64,000 bases of DNA from Allomuricauda sp. F6463D (GTDB taxonomy: Bacteria > Bacteroidota > Bacteroidia > Flavobacteriales > Flavobacteriaceae): positions 223,404-287,403 of the forward strand of contig NZ_JALKAN010000003.1 in the NCBI RefSeq assembly GCF_023015965.1. The letters run 5' to 3'. Positions 25,997 through 34,675 of this stretch are shown here, in pieces. Position 1 is the first letter of the stretch. Every line of letters begins with the position of its first letter. A model generated the notes under the pieces. That model had not been told where the DNA came from. It did no database searches and saw only the letters and a program-made list of their open reading frames with translations. The position numbers were made by a program, and so were the translations under genes.

Positions 25997-26015
25997 CAAT
26001 GTTTTGTTTAAAATT

Positions 26016-26052
26016 AAAAATCCCGCCCATGATTTTCTCGAACGGGATTTTC
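26016..26052 (-). terminator. Intrinsic terminator after yceI
   Basis: Minus-strand AAAATCCCG, a 17-nt loop, CGGGATTTTT. A T-run follows directly. It ends the marR-nitroreductase-yceI operon and isolates it from the trp promoter 20 nt further on. Confidence 0.8.
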
Positions 26053-26072
26053 ACACACTAAATTGTAGTTGC

Positions 26073-26636
26073 TTACATCTGTAGGTCAACTACCAAATCA
26101 AATTCGTCATAAATCAATTTATCTTTGGCCGTGCCAATGATTCCCGATCTGTATTGTACATCGTAATTGGTTCTATCAACTTTCAATGTAGCAGTTGCTT
26201 TGTCCCCATACACGGATACATCAAAGGTTACAGGTGCTGTGTTTCCTTTAATAGTTAAGTCACCTGTTACCTCATAGGAATTTTTCCCTGAGGATTTTAC
26301 GTTGGTAAAAACTAATGTGGCGGTTGAATGTGTTGCTGAACTAAAAAAGTCATCAGATTTAAGGTGTCCGTCAAGTTTGTTTTTGGAATTTCCTTCAAGG
26401 TCGGTAGAGCTTATGGTAGTCATGTCCACCACAAAATTGCCTCCGGTCAATTTTTCACCATCAAATTCCAGAGCTCCGGCGGTTAGGTTAGTAGTACCTG
26501 TGTGAGAACCACCAACTTTATAGGCTTTCCAAGTTACTGTGCTCTCTGTTGCTTTTACTTCTTTTACGATTGGATTTGCTACTGCGGCAGCTCCAAAAAG
26601 GACTATCAATGCTAAACTTAAAATTGTCTTTTTCAT
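26073..26636 (-). CDS. YceI-family exported lipid-binding protein
   Basis: A 187-residue protein with signal peptide MKKTILSLALIVLFGAAAVA and a YceI lipocalin-like domain that binds polyisoprenoids or similar lipids. Family marks are TVTWKAYKVGGSHTGTTNL, LEFDGEKLTGGNFVVDMTTI, KSDDFFSSATHSTATLVFT and GDLTIKGNTAPVTFDV. The ligand is unknown. It is the third gene after marR and the nitroreductase, 41 nt behind the latter, so it is probably under the same MarR regulator. Confidence 0.93.
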   Translation of the reverse strand: MKKTILSLALIVLFGAAAVANPIVKEVKATESTVTWKAYKVGGSHTGTTNLTAGALEFDGEKLTGGNFVVDMTTISSTDLEGNSKNKLDGHLKSDDFFSSATHSTATLVFTNVKSSGKNSYEVTGDLTIKGNTAPVTFDVSVYGDKATATLKVDRTNYDVQYRSGIIGTAKDKLIYDEFDLVVDLQM

Positions 26637-26677
26637 GAATGTGCTGATTTTTGTTTTTAAATGTTAAGGTTTAAGAT

Positions 26678-27310
26678 TTATAAATATGTAAATAGTTCTT
26701 CTTTTGATTTTCTCACTTTGGGCAAATATTGCGTTTCGTCTTCTTTGGAACGGTAACCTACGGCTAAAACAACAACGGCGTTATAGTTTTTATCCGTAAG
26801 ACCAAGTATCTCATTGTACTTGTCGGATTGAAAGCCTTCAATAGGGCAAGTATCTATTTTCAATTCTGCTGCTGCTTGCATCAAGTTGCCAAAAGCGATA
26901 TAGGCTTGTCTTGCGGTCCAGTTGGCTTTGGTTTCAGGAGGAAGCTCCATTAATTTGGATTTCATAAAATCGGAATAGCCTTTTAATCCATCGAAGGGAA
27001 TATTTCTGGTACTGCTTACATTTTCCAAGAAATCATCCACCAGTTCTTCCCCAAAATTGGTGGCATTTGCAAATACAATGATATGTGATGCATCGGTTAT
27101 CTGTGATTGTCCCCAAGAAACGGGTTTTAATTTTTCCTTGGTATCTTGATCGGAGACCACAAAAATATGGTAGGGCTGTAATCCGTAGGAAGAGGCACTC
27201 AATCGTGTAGCTTCCAAAAGTGTTTCCAAATCTTCATCCGACACTTTTTTGGTGCCATCGAATTTTTTGGTGGCATAGCGCCAGGTTCTATGTTCTATAA
27301 CTGTATTCAT
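26678..27310 (-). CDS. NAD(P)H-dependent nitroreductase family oxidoreductase
   Basis: A 210-residue FMN-dependent nitroreductase (NfsB-like). It starts with HRTWRYATKKFDGTKKVSD, then ATRLSASSYGLQPYHIFVV (FMN-binding Ser residues), TARQAYIAFGNLMQAAAEL, CPIEGFQSDKYNEILGL and VLAVGYRSKEDETQYLPKVR. Such enzymes reduce nitroaromatics, quinones or flavins; the natural substrate is not visible. It lies 8 nt after the marR gene, implying a MarR-controlled response to toxic aromatic compounds. Confidence 0.93.
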   Translation of the reverse strand: MNTVIEHRTWRYATKKFDGTKKVSDEDLETLLEATRLSASSYGLQPYHIFVVSDQDTKEKLKPVSWGQSQITDASHIIVFANATNFGEELVDDFLENVSSTRNIPFDGLKGYSDFMKSKLMELPPETKANWTARQAYIAFGNLMQAAAELKIDTCPIEGFQSDKYNEILGLTDKNYNAVVVLAVGYRSKEDETQYLPKVRKSKEELFTYL

Positions 27311-27318
27311 TTTTATAT

Positions 27319-27765
27319 TTAAAATTTATCTAGTAACTGATTTAATTGTTCCAGATCCCTATTATCGAAGTTTTCTAAAATAGTACTGTGCGCCTTGTCT
27401 AGGGCCTTGTCCATTTGTTCCAAAACCTCAAGCCCTTCATTGGTAATTACAATTTCAACCTTTCTTCTGTTGGATGGGCACACACAACGGTTTACATACC
27501 CCTTCTTCAATAGCTTGTCCACTAATCGTGTCGTATTGCTCATTTTGGTCACCATACGCTCGTTTAGCGTGCAGAGGTTGGCGGGTTTGCCTTGTTGCCC
27601 CCTTAGAATTCTCAGTACATTGAATTGTTGAACGGAAACTTCAAAAGGCTTTAGTGTTGCCGTCATAACCTCATTGATTCTATTGTTAACCAACGCTATA
27701 TGAATTATAGTTCTGGGTTTCAATGGAATTTCGTTAGCGGTTTTTATAATTTCTTCAACTTTCAT
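27319..27765 (-). CDS. MarR-family transcriptional regulator
   Basis: A 148-residue winged-helix regulator. The wHTH region is FNVLRILRGQQGKPANLCTL, then ERMVTKMSNTTRLVDKLLKK and RCVCPSNRRKVEIVITNEG (the wing with the conserved R-R-x-V/I pattern), with dimerisation helices at both ends. It heads an operon with a nitroreductase and a YceI protein. A perfect palindrome, TTGTATGTACAA, overlaps its -7 promoter element, so it probably represses itself. Confidence 0.93.
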   Translation of the reverse strand: MKVEEIIKTANEIPLKPRTIIHIALVNNRINEVMTATLKPFEVSVQQFNVLRILRGQQGKPANLCTLNERMVTKMSNTTRLVDKLLKKGYVNRCVCPSNRRKVEIVITNEGLEVLEQMDKALDKAHSTILENFDNRDLEQLNQLLDKF

Positions 27766-27778
27766 GTATCAACAACAA

Positions 27779-27795
27779 TTGTATGTACAAATGTA
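27779..27795. promoter_or_regulatory. Promoter and palindromic operator candidate of the marR operon
   Basis: The 12-bp perfect palindrome TTGTATGTACAA (27779-27790) overlaps the minus-strand -7 element TACATTTG (27788-27795). A second inverted repeat, TATCGA-(8 nt)-TCGATA, lies upstream at 27814-27833. The overlap of palindrome and -7 element fits steric repression by the adjacent MarR protein. Confidence 0.55.
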
Positions 27796-27899
27796 GGGTT
27801 AATTATGTTTTTTTATCGAACGAACAATCGATAAAGTTTTGTTAAATGATGAAAAAACGAGTTTCAATATGTATTTTTATAAGTTGTAAAACACAGACA

Positions 27900-28454
27900 A
27901 TGAATAGGTTATTCGTTTTGGGGATTGTGGTTGCTATTTTTATCGGTTGTGCTGATAAGAAGAAGGGAAACAAGGAGGTAATGGAAAATGGTGATAATGA
28001 TAAGGTTGCCCAAAAAACAACAGAGAATTCGGATGTAAAGTTCCCTGTGTATGATTTTGATGGTTTGGAACCCATGTTGCACAAGCAGGACGATAGGATT
28101 TATATAATAAACTTTTGGGCTACTTGGTGCCAGCCATGCATAGAGGAGATGCCATATTTTGAAAAAGTTTATAAAGAGCAAAAACATAACAATGTGGAGT
28201 TGGTTTTGGTGAATCTGGACATGCCGAATATGTGGAAGACCCGATTGGAACCCTATGTGGAGAAAAACAAAATTCAGGGCACTGTGGTTATATTGGACGA
28301 CCCCAAACAAAACGATTGGATACCAAAGGTATCCGAAGAATGGGGCGGAGGTATTCCGGCTACCTTAATATATAATAAGGATAGGCGGACTTTTTACGAA
28401 CATGGCTTTACGTACGAGGAATTAAACGAAGCGTTGAATAAATTCAAAAAATAA
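27900..28454 (+). CDS. TlpA-like thioredoxin lipoprotein
   Basis: A 184-residue exported thiol-disulfide protein. I use the ATG at 27900 because MNRLFVLGIVVAIFIGC is a proper lipoprotein signal with its Cys. An in-frame ATG at 27846 would add 18 poorly fitting residues. The redox motif is WATWCQPCIEEMP, and the cis-Pro is in GGGIPATLIY. It diverges from marR and is followed after 6 nt by a second thioredoxin-fold gene, with which it forms an operon. Confidence 0.9.
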   Translation: MNRLFVLGIVVAIFIGCADKKKGNKEVMENGDNDKVAQKTTENSDVKFPVYDFDGLEPMLHKQDDRIYIINFWATWCQPCIEEMPYFEKVYKEQKHNNVELVLVNLDMPNMWKTRLEPYVEKNKIQGTVVILDDPKQNDWIPKVSEEWGGGIPATLIYNKDRRTFYEHGFTYEELNEALNKFKK

Positions 28455-28460
28455 TACACA

Positions 28461-29093
28461 ATGAAAAATGTAAAAATTTTTGGAGGAATAGCACTAGTGT
28501 TACTTTTTGTGTCATCTTTTGCCATGGGGTTTAAAGTTGGAGAAAACGATAATCTGGACAACGGATATCAGGTTGGGGATGTCGCCACCGATTTTTCTTT
28601 AAAAAATGTTGATGGCAAGATGGTGTCCCTAGCGGATTTTGATACCGCAAAGGGCTTTTTGGTCATATTTACCTGTAATACCTGCCCTTATGCACGTGCT
28701 TATGAAGACCGTATTATCGCTTTGGATGCCAAGTACAAACCCCAGGGAGTACCAGTCGTGGCCATAATGCCAAACAATCCTAGCGATAAACCAGGGGACA
28801 GTTTTGCAAAAATGAAGGAACGCGCAGCAGAAATAGGTTTTACTTTTCCTTACTTGATGGATGAAGGCCAGAAAGTTTATCCTCAGTACGGAGCTACTAG
28901 AACGCCTCATGTATTTTTATTGGAAAAGACGAAATCTGGAAATATGGTTAAGTATATAGGGGCCATAGATGATAATTACCAAGACGCTTCACAGGTAGAT
29001 GAAAAATTTGTGGAGAATGCCGTGGATGCCATGTTGGCTGGTAATGAAATTGATCCAAAAACGACAAAAGCAATAGGATGCGGTATAAAATAG
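28461..29093 (+). CDS. Exported thioredoxin-family (AhpC/TSA-like) protein
   Basis: A 210-residue protein with an N-terminal signal or anchor (GIALVLLFVSSFAMGFKVG) and a redoxin domain: VGDVATDFSLKNVDGKMVSL, then VIFTCNTCPYARAYEDRI (CxxC at the thioredoxin position) and YGATRTPHVFLLEK with the cis-Pro. It is typical of the family that precedes a rhodanese in flavobacteria. It is co-transcribed with the TlpA-like gene and ends at a hairpin terminator. Confidence 0.9.
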   Translation: MKNVKIFGGIALVLLFVSSFAMGFKVGENDNLDNGYQVGDVATDFSLKNVDGKMVSLADFDTAKGFLVIFTCNTCPYARAYEDRIIALDAKYKPQGVPVVAIMPNNPSDKPGDSFAKMKERAAEIGFTFPYLMDEGQKVYPQYGATRTPHVFLLEKTKSGNMVKYIGAIDDNYQDASQVDEKFVENAVDAMLAGNEIDPKTTKAIGCGIK

Positions 29094-29119
29094 ACCGCAA
29101 TCAAAATAAAACAAATAGA

Positions 29120-29147
29120 AATCCGGAGTAATGCTTCGGATTTTTAT
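29120..29147 (+). terminator. Intrinsic terminator after the thioredoxin pair, overlapping the next promoter
   Basis: ATCCGGAG (29121-29128), loop TAATG, CTTCGGAT (29134-29141), then a T-rich tail. The tail runs into TATTTTTG (29145-29152), an exact TAnnTTTG -7 element for the rhodanese gene, so terminator and promoter share bases. Confidence 0.7.
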
Positions 29148-29173
29148 TTTTGTATCAATTAAAAAATAGAAAA

Positions 29174-29485
29174 ATGTCAGATTTATCACAAGAAGAATGG
29201 GCGGAACAACTGGAAAAGGATGATAACGCCATTGTTTTGGATGTGCGAACCCTCGAAGAAGTGGAAGAAGGTTACATTCCTGGATCCACCAATATCGATA
29301 TTTATTTGGGTCAGGAATTTTTAGACGAAGTGGAAAAACTGGATAAATCCAAAAATTTCTATGTCTATTGCAGATCTGGAAACCGAAGTGGACAAGCCTG
29401 TGCCATATTGAATAGTATAGGGATTGAAAATGCATATAACTTGGAAGGAGGCTTTATGAACTGGGAAGGTGAAATAGAAGAGTAA
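29174..29485 (+). CDS. Rhodanese-like domain protein
   Basis: A 103-residue single rhodanese domain, starting MSDLSQEEWAEQLEKDDN. The active-site loop VYCRSGNRSGQACAIL carries the catalytic Cys, and LDVRTLEEVEEGYIPGSTNI is the conserved substrate-domain start. It transfers sulfane sulfur or binds other oxyanions; the partner is unknown. No signal peptide is seen, so it is cytoplasmic. A -7 element ends 21 nt upstream of the ATG. Confidence 0.92.
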   Translation: MSDLSQEEWAEQLEKDDNAIVLDVRTLEEVEEGYIPGSTNIDIYLGQEFLDEVEKLDKSKNFYVYCRSGNRSGQACAILNSIGIENAYNLEGGFMNWEGEIEE

Positions 29486-29506
29486 CTTTCCATTTATCCC
29501 AAATCA

Positions 29507-30787
29507 ATGCGAGAAGACCTACTTTATTTTATTTGGAAGCAAAACAAGCTTCCAAAAAAACTGCTGTGTGCCAGTAATGGCGATGCTATAAGTATTAAAG
29601 CGACCGGAATCCAAAATAGATTGGAGGGCCCCGATTTTTTTAATGCAAAAATTGAAATAGATGGCCAACTATGGGCCGGTAATGTTGAGATGCATATAAA
29701 ATCATCTGACTGGTACGTACATCATCACGAAACAGATGAAAATTATGACAATGTCATCCTTCATGTAGTGTGGGAGGATGACATTGCCGTTTTTAGAAAA
29801 GATGGTTCCCAAATTCCAACATTGGAAATCAAACAATATGTTTCCAATGATCTTATGAACGGCTATCTTAGGTTGATGGAAACTTTCAATACAAGTTTCA
29901 TCAATTGTGAAAAGGATTTAAAGCAAGTCGACCCCTTTTTGGTTGAAAATTGGCTGCACCGATTGTATATTGAACGTTTGGAAGACAAATCCAAACTTAT
30001 ATTGGACTTGTTACAGGTATCCAAGAACGATTGGGAGGCAGTACTTTTTGTGCTTTTGGCCAAGAATTTTGGCTCCAAGGTAAACGGGCCATACTTTTTG
30101 GATCGGGCAAAACAGTTGGATTTTACCATCGTAAGGAAAACGAGTAATGAACCTCTTCAATTAGAGGCATTGCTTTTTGGTCATTTTGGACTTTTAAACG
30201 TCGATGATTGTAGCGATGCCCATTATTTAATACTCAAAAAAGAATACGAATACCTGGTTCATAAGTTTGACTTGTTAGAAAATGAATCAAAACCGGCATT
30301 TTTTGGGTTGAGACCTTTAAATTTTCCCACCATTAGGATTTCGCAACTGGTAAATCTATATGTTGGTGGGCAAAATGTTTTTTCAAAATTGATGGCATTG
30401 AACACCTTGGAAGATATGCATCAAGCTTTTTCAGTTTCTACAGGATCGTATTGGGAAAACAGTTATACTTTTGGCAAGATCTCCAAAAAACGGACAAAGA
30501 AGCTATCCAAAAAATTTATAGAACTTGTCATCATCAATACAATTTTGCCACTTAAATTTTGCTATTCAAAATATGTTGGCAAGGATTGGGATGAAGCATT
30601 GGTCGGCCTGGTTTCAAAATTGGACAAAGAGGTTAATTCTGTTATTAAAAACTTTGAAAAAATAGGTTCCAAAACACAAAATGCTTTGGAAAGTCAGGCA
30701 AAATTGGAACTATACAATAATTACTGTTCCAAAAATAAATGCATGCAATGTACAATAGGCACACATTTATTGAATAGAAATACATAA
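29507..30787 (+). CDS. DUF2851 family protein
   Basis: A 426-residue protein of the Bacteroidota-specific DUF2851 family, recognised by MREDLLYFIWKQNKLPKKLL, the segment EGPDFFNAKIEIDGQLWAGN, the H-rich HIKSSDWYVHHHETDENYDN, and the C-terminal CSKNKCMQCTIGTHLL with three cysteines. The N-terminal half resembles a nuclease-like alpha/beta arrangement (D...E...H residues), but no activity is known to me. It lies 21 nt after the rhodanese and 8 nt before the PspC-like gene. Confidence 0.8.
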   Translation: MREDLLYFIWKQNKLPKKLLCASNGDAISIKATGIQNRLEGPDFFNAKIEIDGQLWAGNVEMHIKSSDWYVHHHETDENYDNVILHVVWEDDIAVFRKDGSQIPTLEIKQYVSNDLMNGYLRLMETFNTSFINCEKDLKQVDPFLVENWLHRLYIERLEDKSKLILDLLQVSKNDWEAVLFVLLAKNFGSKVNGPYFLDRAKQLDFTIVRKTSNEPLQLEALLFGHFGLLNVDDCSDAHYLILKKEYEYLVHKFDLLENESKPAFFGLRPLNFPTIRISQLVNLYVGGQNVFSKLMALNTLEDMHQAFSVSTGSYWENSYTFGKISKKRTKKLSKKFIELVIINTILPLKFCYSKYVGKDWDEALVGLVSKLDKEVNSVIKNFEKIGSKTQNALESQAKLELYNNYCSKNKCMQCTIGTHLLNRNT

Positions 30788-30795
30788 TTTTAACC

Positions 30796-31023
30796 ATGTC
30801 TTTATTCTACAATACACTTTATTATTTTCAAAAAAGAGGCTTCGAAGTCTGTGGAAGGATAGCAGAAAGACTTGGTATCCGAGCCCGTGTAGTGCGTACA
30901 AGTTTTATTTACTTGACGTTTGTTACCTTGGGATTTGGTTTTGCTCTTTATCTTTTTATCGCATTTTGGCTTAGGATAAAGGACTTGGTTTACACTAAAA
31001 GAACCTCAGTATTTGATCTCTGA
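30796..31023 (+). CDS. Small PspC-like membrane protein
   Basis: A 75-residue protein with one hydrophobic helix (SFIYLTFVTLGFGFALYLFI) and the PspC-type lead-in EVCGRIAERLGIRARVVR. It looks like a stand-alone PspC domain, which in other bacteria takes part in membrane-stress sensing. It is sandwiched between DUF2851 (8 nt) and the potassium channel (2 nt) and is surely co-transcribed. The exact role is unknown. Confidence 0.75.
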   Translation: MSLFYNTLYYFQKRGFEVCGRIAERLGIRARVVRTSFIYLTFVTLGFGFALYLFIAFWLRIKDLVYTKRTSVFDL

Positions 31024-31025
31024 TT

Positions 31026-32033
31026 ATGATTGGTTTACTACGCTCCAAAATAGTGCTTGCCCTCACCTTGATTGTTGTGGTGCTATTGATTGGGGTGGTC
31101 GGATATAAATCGCTCTCAGATTTTACATGGATCGAGGCAATTTACATGACAATTATTACGGTGACAACTGTAGGCTTTTCCGAAGTAAGGCCTTTGGATG
31201 CCGATGCAAAGATTTTTACCGTATTTTTAATCGTTGCCAGTGTTTTTATATTTGGTTTTGCAATATCAGTGGTCTCTGAATATATTTTAGGTAGAAATTC
31301 ACTGGAACTTTTAAAAAGGAAAAAAGTGAAAAAACAAATAGATAGTCTTTCCAACCATATAGTGGTTTGTGGTTTTGGTAGAAATGGCATGCAGGCTGCG
31401 GAAAAATTGATTGCTTACAACAAACCTTTTGTTGTTATTGAAAAAGAAAAAGAAATTATAGAGCGCCATGGGAACGACGTTTTGTTTGTAGAGGGCGATG
31501 CCAATGAAGATGAGGTGCTGCTCAAGGCCGGAATAGATCGAGCTAAATATTTGATTACAGCAGTGCCGGATGATGCCGTCAACCTTTTTATAGTGCTCTC
31601 GGCAAGGCAATTAAACAAAGATCTTTTTATTATAAGTAGGGCGTCCCAAATAAACTCGGTTAAAAAACTGGAATTAGCTGGTGCCAATGAAGTAATAATG
31701 CCCGATAAAATTGGTGGCGACCATATGGCTTCTTTGGTGGTCGTGCCCAATTTAATTACTTTTTTAAATCAACTTTCAATCGAGGGAGAGCACACAACAA
31801 ATTTGGAAGAAGTGAGTATCGAGAATTTCACAGATCAAATGGAATGTAACTCTATTCGGGATTTAGATCTACGGAAAAAAACAGGTTGCACTATAATAGG
31901 TTATATAGGTCCTAGTGGGGAATATATTATCAATCCTGAAGCCGATATGGTTTTACAACCAAGCAGTAAGGTAATTGTTTTGGGTAGACCGGAACAAATA
32001 AAGAAGCTCAACCAAATGCTACGGATAGATTAG
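31026..32033 (+). CDS. Two-TM potassium channel with RCK (TrkA-N/TrkA-C) domains
   Basis: A 335-residue protein. TM1 (LALTLIVVVLLIGVVGY), a pore loop with the selectivity filter TVTTVGFSE, and TM2 (VFLIVASVFIFGFAISVVSE) are followed by a TrkA-N Rossmann domain (HIVVCGFGRNGMQAAEKL, then FVEGDANEDEVL) and a TrkA-C domain. This is the MthK/Kch plan, a K+ channel gated by a ligand bound to the RCK ring. The filter TVGFSE differs from the canonical TVGYGD. It is co-transcribed with the upstream PspC-like gene. Confidence 0.9.
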   Translation: MIGLLRSKIVLALTLIVVVLLIGVVGYKSLSDFTWIEAIYMTIITVTTVGFSEVRPLDADAKIFTVFLIVASVFIFGFAISVVSEYILGRNSLELLKRKKVKKQIDSLSNHIVVCGFGRNGMQAAEKLIAYNKPFVVIEKEKEIIERHGNDVLFVEGDANEDEVLLKAGIDRAKYLITAVPDDAVNLFIVLSARQLNKDLFIISRASQINSVKKLELAGANEVIMPDKIGGDHMASLVVVPNLITFLNQLSIEGEHTTNLEEVSIENFTDQMECNSIRDLDLRKKTGCTIIGYIGPSGEYIINPEADMVLQPSSKVIVLGRPEQIKKLNQMLRID

Positions 32034-32117
32034 TTTAACAACCATTAATTTTTTTGGGTAGAAATTTTTTATGATATTGGTGCTTTACTAAAAAACTAAC
32101 ATAACCAAAACATTATT

Positions 32118-33791
32118 ATGAAGTATAAACTTCTAACTTTTTGTTCATTTTTATTGCCATTTTTATCCATGGCCCAAGAAGGCGGCGAAGTGGGAATAGA
32201 TGAGAAAATTGATAAAGTCTTCGGAGACATGACAGGGTGGTTTGTAGACTTTATTTTTTATCAAATACCTTTTTCGGAAAACATTAAAATTTATTGGGTA
32301 TTGTTCCCATTAATATTAGGTGCCGGTTTTTTTACCATTTATTTTAAATTCATCAATTTTTCAGGAATAGTCACAGCTATTAAAGTTGTGATGGGCAAGT
32401 ATGAGGATATAGAGAAGTATGGGGCCAAAGAATTATATGGTGAAGACGGTATTGCAGTAGGTGTGGATATGAACAAGGTTGAAAGCCTTGATAAGCACCT
32501 TGCGGACAATAGAGATGAGATTGTTGTAGATGGAGATATTGTGGATACCATTAGGGATGAAAGTTCCAATGGTGAGGTGTCCCATTTTCAGGCATTGACA
32601 GCTGCTCTTTCAGCCACAGTAGGTTTGGGTAATATTGCCGGGGTTGCAGTTGCTGTCTCCATTGGTGGTGCAGGTGCAACTTTTTGGATGATTATTGCCG
32701 GACTGTTGGGTATGGCATCAAAATTTGTAGAATGTACATTAGGTGTGAAATATCGTGATGTGGGTCCTGATGGAACTATTTTTGGAGGTCCTATGTACTA
32801 CTTGACCAAAGGTTTAAAAAACAAATCATTGGGCAAGATCTTGGCCGGTGCCTTTGCTGTAATGTGCATTGGGGGCTCTTTTGGAGGTGGAAACATGTTT
32901 CAGGTAAACCAAGCCGTACAACTTTTTGAAAATATGACCGGAGGTTCAGAATCTTTTATTTATGGTTATAGATGGGCGTTCGGACTAATCATGGCCATTT
33001 TAGTGGGTATTGTGATTATTGGAGGTATTAAATCCATTGCAAAGGTTACGGATAAAATCGTTCCGTTTATGGTTGTGATCTATGTTGGCGCATCATTGTT
33101 TGTATTGGTTGCTAAATATGATATGATTGGCTGGGCCTTCACCGAAATAATCAATGGTGCTTTCGCGCCAGTAGGAATTGTGGGAGGTGCAGTAGGTGTT
33201 ATGTTACAAGGTTTCCGTAGGGGAGCTTTTTCAAATGAAGCAGGTGTAGGTTCGGCATCTATAGCTCACGCCGCTGTACGTACTAAATATCCAGCATCAG
33301 AAGGGTTGGTTGCACTGCTTGAACCATTTATTGATACTGTATTGGTATGTACCATGACAGCTTTGGTATTAATTATCACCGGTAATGTTGACCCGAGTAA
33401 TGCAGGGATTAACGATGCCGATGCTATTTTATTGACATCTGGTGCTTTTGAATCAGTTATCAGTTGGTTCCCATACGTGCTTACTGTAGCCGTAGTATTA
33501 TTTGCATTTAGCACACAAATATCATGGTCATATTATGGATACCAAGCATGGGCATATTTATTTGGAAGAACCAAGAAAACTGAATATACCTATAAGATAA
33601 TTTTCTGTCTGTTTGTTATTGTGGGGGCTTCAGCTAGTATGGGCTCCGTAATAGGCTTTTCGGACGCTATGATTTTTGGTATGATGGTTCCCAACATGAT
33701 AGGAATCGTCATTTTAGCTCCAAAAGTAAAGGGAGAGCTGAAAAAATATATGAATGCCATTAAGTTAAAAGCTAAAGCCGTAACGGAATAA
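32118..33791 (+). CDS. Sodium:alanine symporter (AGCS) family protein
   Basis: A 557-residue inner-membrane transporter. The AGCS signature is GGPMYYLTKGLKNKSLGK. The family's RRGAFSNEAGVGSASIAHAA and ALSATVGLGNIAGVAVAVSI motifs are present, with about ten transmembrane segments. An N-terminal signal-like segment (LLTFCSFLLPFLSMAQ) and a 60-residue acidic insert between the first helices (about residues 90-150) are family features in flavobacteria. It probably imports alanine, glycine or a similar amino acid with Na+. Confidence 0.93.
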   Translation: MKYKLLTFCSFLLPFLSMAQEGGEVGIDEKIDKVFGDMTGWFVDFIFYQIPFSENIKIYWVLFPLILGAGFFTIYFKFINFSGIVTAIKVVMGKYEDIEKYGAKELYGEDGIAVGVDMNKVESLDKHLADNRDEIVVDGDIVDTIRDESSNGEVSHFQALTAALSATVGLGNIAGVAVAVSIGGAGATFWMIIAGLLGMASKFVECTLGVKYRDVGPDGTIFGGPMYYLTKGLKNKSLGKILAGAFAVMCIGGSFGGGNMFQVNQAVQLFENMTGGSESFIYGYRWAFGLIMAILVGIVIIGGIKSIAKVTDKIVPFMVVIYVGASLFVLVAKYDMIGWAFTEIINGAFAPVGIVGGAVGVMLQGFRRGAFSNEAGVGSASIAHAAVRTKYPASEGLVALLEPFIDTVLVCTMTALVLIITGNVDPSNAGINDADAILLTSGAFESVISWFPYVLTVAVVLFAFSTQISWSYYGYQAWAYLFGRTKKTEYTYKIIFCLFVIVGASASMGSVIGFSDAMIFGMMVPNMIGIVILAPKVKGELKKYMNAIKLKAKAVTE

Positions 33792-33807
33792 GAGTATCTA
33801 TTTAAAA

Positions 33808-34665
33808 ATGAGAGAGAATAAATCCCACTTTAAGTTCAATAAACAAGAACGAAGTGGGATTTTCTTTTTGTTGCTTATTGTGATTTGTTTACAAGGTGTG
33901 TATTACGTTGTAAAGGCCAATCCTTTAAAAAAAGAATCAGCTTTAATTGTAAATGCCCTAGAGCAAAGCAGAATAGATAGTCTTAAAATTAGTATGTTTC
34001 AGCAACCTCGTAAAATCTATCCATTCAATCCAAACTATATTACCGATTATAAAGGCTACACCTTGGGTTTGTCCACAGCAGAATTGAATAGATTGTTCGC
34101 TTACAGGAAGCAAGGCAAGTTTATAAATTCCGCAAAAGAGTTTCAAGCCAAGACTAAGATATCGGATTCTTTGTTGAATATTCTATCACCATATTTTAAA
34201 TTTCCGGACTGGGTTGGAAAAAATCAACAACATCAACAGCCTGTTTATAATTCTGCCAAAGAAATTCGGACGAAAGATTTGAACGCTGCCACTTCTGAAG
34301 ATTTAAGGGAGGTTTATGGTATTGGAGAAGTTTTATCCAACCGAATAATAAAATTTAGAGATAGATTGGGAGGCTTCCTGGTAAATGAGCAGTTGTATGA
34401 TGTGTATGGATTAAAACCTGAAGTCGCAGAAAAGACGTTGCTCAAGTTTCGGGTTTTGGATGCTCCACTGGTAAAAAAGATAAATATCAACACGGCCAGC
34501 GCTAATGAGTTGGCACAACTCGTTTATATAAGTAGAACACTAGCTTATAATATTGTAGAATACAAGAAGGAAAATGGAGCTTTCAAGTCAATTGAAGGTT
34601 TGATACATGTGGACGGATTTCCAACGGAAAAACTAGATAGAATAGCCTTATATTTGTCGTTATAA
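33808..34665 (+). CDS. Membrane-anchored helix-hairpin-helix protein
   Basis: A 285-residue protein with one N-terminal transmembrane segment (SGIFFLLLIVICLQGVYYVV) and two or three HhH/ComEA-like units, e.g. LNAATSEDLREVYGIGEVLS and INTASANELAQLVYISRTLA. HhH units bind DNA non-specifically. In other bacteria ComEA takes up DNA, but no other competence gene is near and the role here is open. It begins 16 nt after the symporter and precedes an acyl-CoA dehydrogenase by 10 nt. Confidence 0.82.
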   Translation: MRENKSHFKFNKQERSGIFFLLLIVICLQGVYYVVKANPLKKESALIVNALEQSRIDSLKISMFQQPRKIYPFNPNYITDYKGYTLGLSTAELNRLFAYRKQGKFINSAKEFQAKTKISDSLLNILSPYFKFPDWVGKNQQHQQPVYNSAKEIRTKDLNAATSEDLREVYGIGEVLSNRIIKFRDRLGGFLVNEQLYDVYGLKPEVAEKTLLKFRVLDAPLVKKININTASANELAQLVYISRTLAYNIVEYKKENGAFKSIEGLIHVDGFPTEKLDRIALYLSL

Positions 34666-34675
34666 AAAAGGTGGT

